Source: a bacterium
GTDB lineage: Bacteria; UBA10199; 2-02-FULL-44-16; JAAZCA01
Length of the DNA stretch: 5,242 nt
NCBI GenBank assembly: GCA_041648665.1
Contig: JBAZOP010000142.1
Span: forward strand, 1 to 5,242
Direction of reading: 5' to 3'
Made by a program: the position numbers and the translations under genes. How positions within the stretch are numbered: position 1 is the stretch's first letter; the number at the start of each line of letters is the position of its first letter. Below the pieces are notes generated by a model that saw only the letters and a list, made by a program, of their open reading frames with translations, searched no databases and was not told the origin of the DNA. Below are positions 4,791 to 5,242 of this stretch, piece after piece.

Positions 4791-5242
4791 CTACTTGCAG
4801 CTGAACGCGGCGCCCTTCTCGGCGGGGTCGCAGAGCAGGTTCGCGTTCTGGTCCTGGAAGGCGTAGTTGCTGTCGCAGAGCAGCGCCGGGCTCTCGAGGG
4901 CCGTGTTCCCCTGCACCCCCACGTTGATGAGGGTGATGCTGTTCCCAGTCACCTCGAGATTCCCGAAGACGACGGTGTTGATCAGGGTGACGTTGTTGGC
5001 GGCCACGGTGAGGTTGCCCTTCACCTTCACGAAGGCGACGGTGGCGCCATTGCAGTTCTTCTCCAGCACCAGGTTCCCCATCACCGTGAGGCCGCGGACG
5101 TGAAAGTTGTTGGAGTTGAGCGTGAGGTTGCCCCCGATGACGGTCTTGTCGATGCCGTTGCCGATGAGGGAGACATTCTCCGCGTCGAGCCTCACGTTCC
5201 CGTCGATCGGCTTGCCGTCGGTCTCCGGCCCGAAGATGATGA
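4791..5242 (-). CDS. C-terminal part of a right-handed beta-helix-like repeat protein (N-terminus outside window)
   Basis: The frame is open to the window edge and gives 149 residues. A GTG at 5195 could start a shorter protein, but the repeat pattern continues upstream of it and no Shine-Dalgarno precedes it, so the true start is beyond the window. A Gly-Asn pair recurs at fragment residues 14, 37, 55, 75, 93 and 111, that is 18-23 residues apart, as in GNLTVAANNVTLINTVVF and GNLEVTGNSITLINVGVQ. The alternating aliphatic residues and Asn fit the rungs of a parallel beta-helix. The tail has Cys122, 137 and 148 plus an EF-hand-like loop DQNANLLCDPAE (130-141) that could bind calcium. Such proteins are typically secreted or surface-bound, but any signal peptide is out of view. 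No enzymatic motif is seen. Confidence 0.75.
   Translation of the reverse strand, partial: IIFGPETDGKPIDGNVRLDAENVSLIGNGIDKTVIGGNLTLNSNNFHVRGLTVMGNLVLEKNCNGATVAFVKVKGNLTVAANNVTLINTVVFGNLEVTGNSITLINVGVQGNTALESPALLCDSNYAFQDQNANLLCDPAEKGAAFSCK

Overview
The window is GC-rich (roughly two-thirds G+C by eye), with strong G/C at third codon positions and long antisense shadow frames. It is a pile-up of mobile elements next to the 3' part of a chromosomal surface-protein-like gene. The GC content, the repeat-rich beta-helix protein with a Cys-rich EF-hand-like tail, and large multi-gene insertion sequences fit a myxobacterium or a similar high-GC soil or sediment bacterium. That placement is inference; nothing here fixes the taxon.

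Region A (1 to about 2673, all minus strand) is the leading part of a multi-gene DDE transposon. In transcription order it holds an unrecognised Trp-rich 228-residue protein (1792-2478), a TniA/Mu/IS481-like DDE transposase (38-1645), and the first 13 codons of a third gene (1-41). The third start codon overlaps the transposase stop as ATGA. By analogy with TniA-TniB and MuA-MuB pairs, that truncated gene is probably an AAA+ transposition ATPase. A candidate element end lies upstream of the first gene (2519-2673), with ATGTC-type motifs and a TGTCAAAC terminus. The other end is outside the window.

Region B (2685-4533) is a complete IS630-family element with 29-bp imperfect terminal inverted repeats (23 of 29 matching), flanked by a TA duplication within CTAG. 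It is larger than a usual IS630. Its transposase (2682-4232, minus) carries an extra C-terminal region of about 150 residues: a Pro/Ala/Ser repeat followed by a Lys/Arg-rich tail. A second, divergent gene (4231-4494, plus) encodes a free-standing LexA-type winged-helix DNA-binding domain. The two start codons overlap in one CATG, so each gene's promoter must lie inside the other gene. The transposase stop codon is not in the element: it is formed by the TA target duplication plus one flanking base.

Region C (4538-4790) has no gene. It contains a 16-bp direct repeat and a three-copy 32-bp minisatellite.

Region D (4791-5242, minus) is the C-terminal 149 residues of a right-handed beta-helix-like repeat protein, cut by the window edge.

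The best candidates for something undescribed are the IS630 variant (extended transposase, head-to-head regulator, target-supplied stop codon) and the unknown first gene of the region A transposon.
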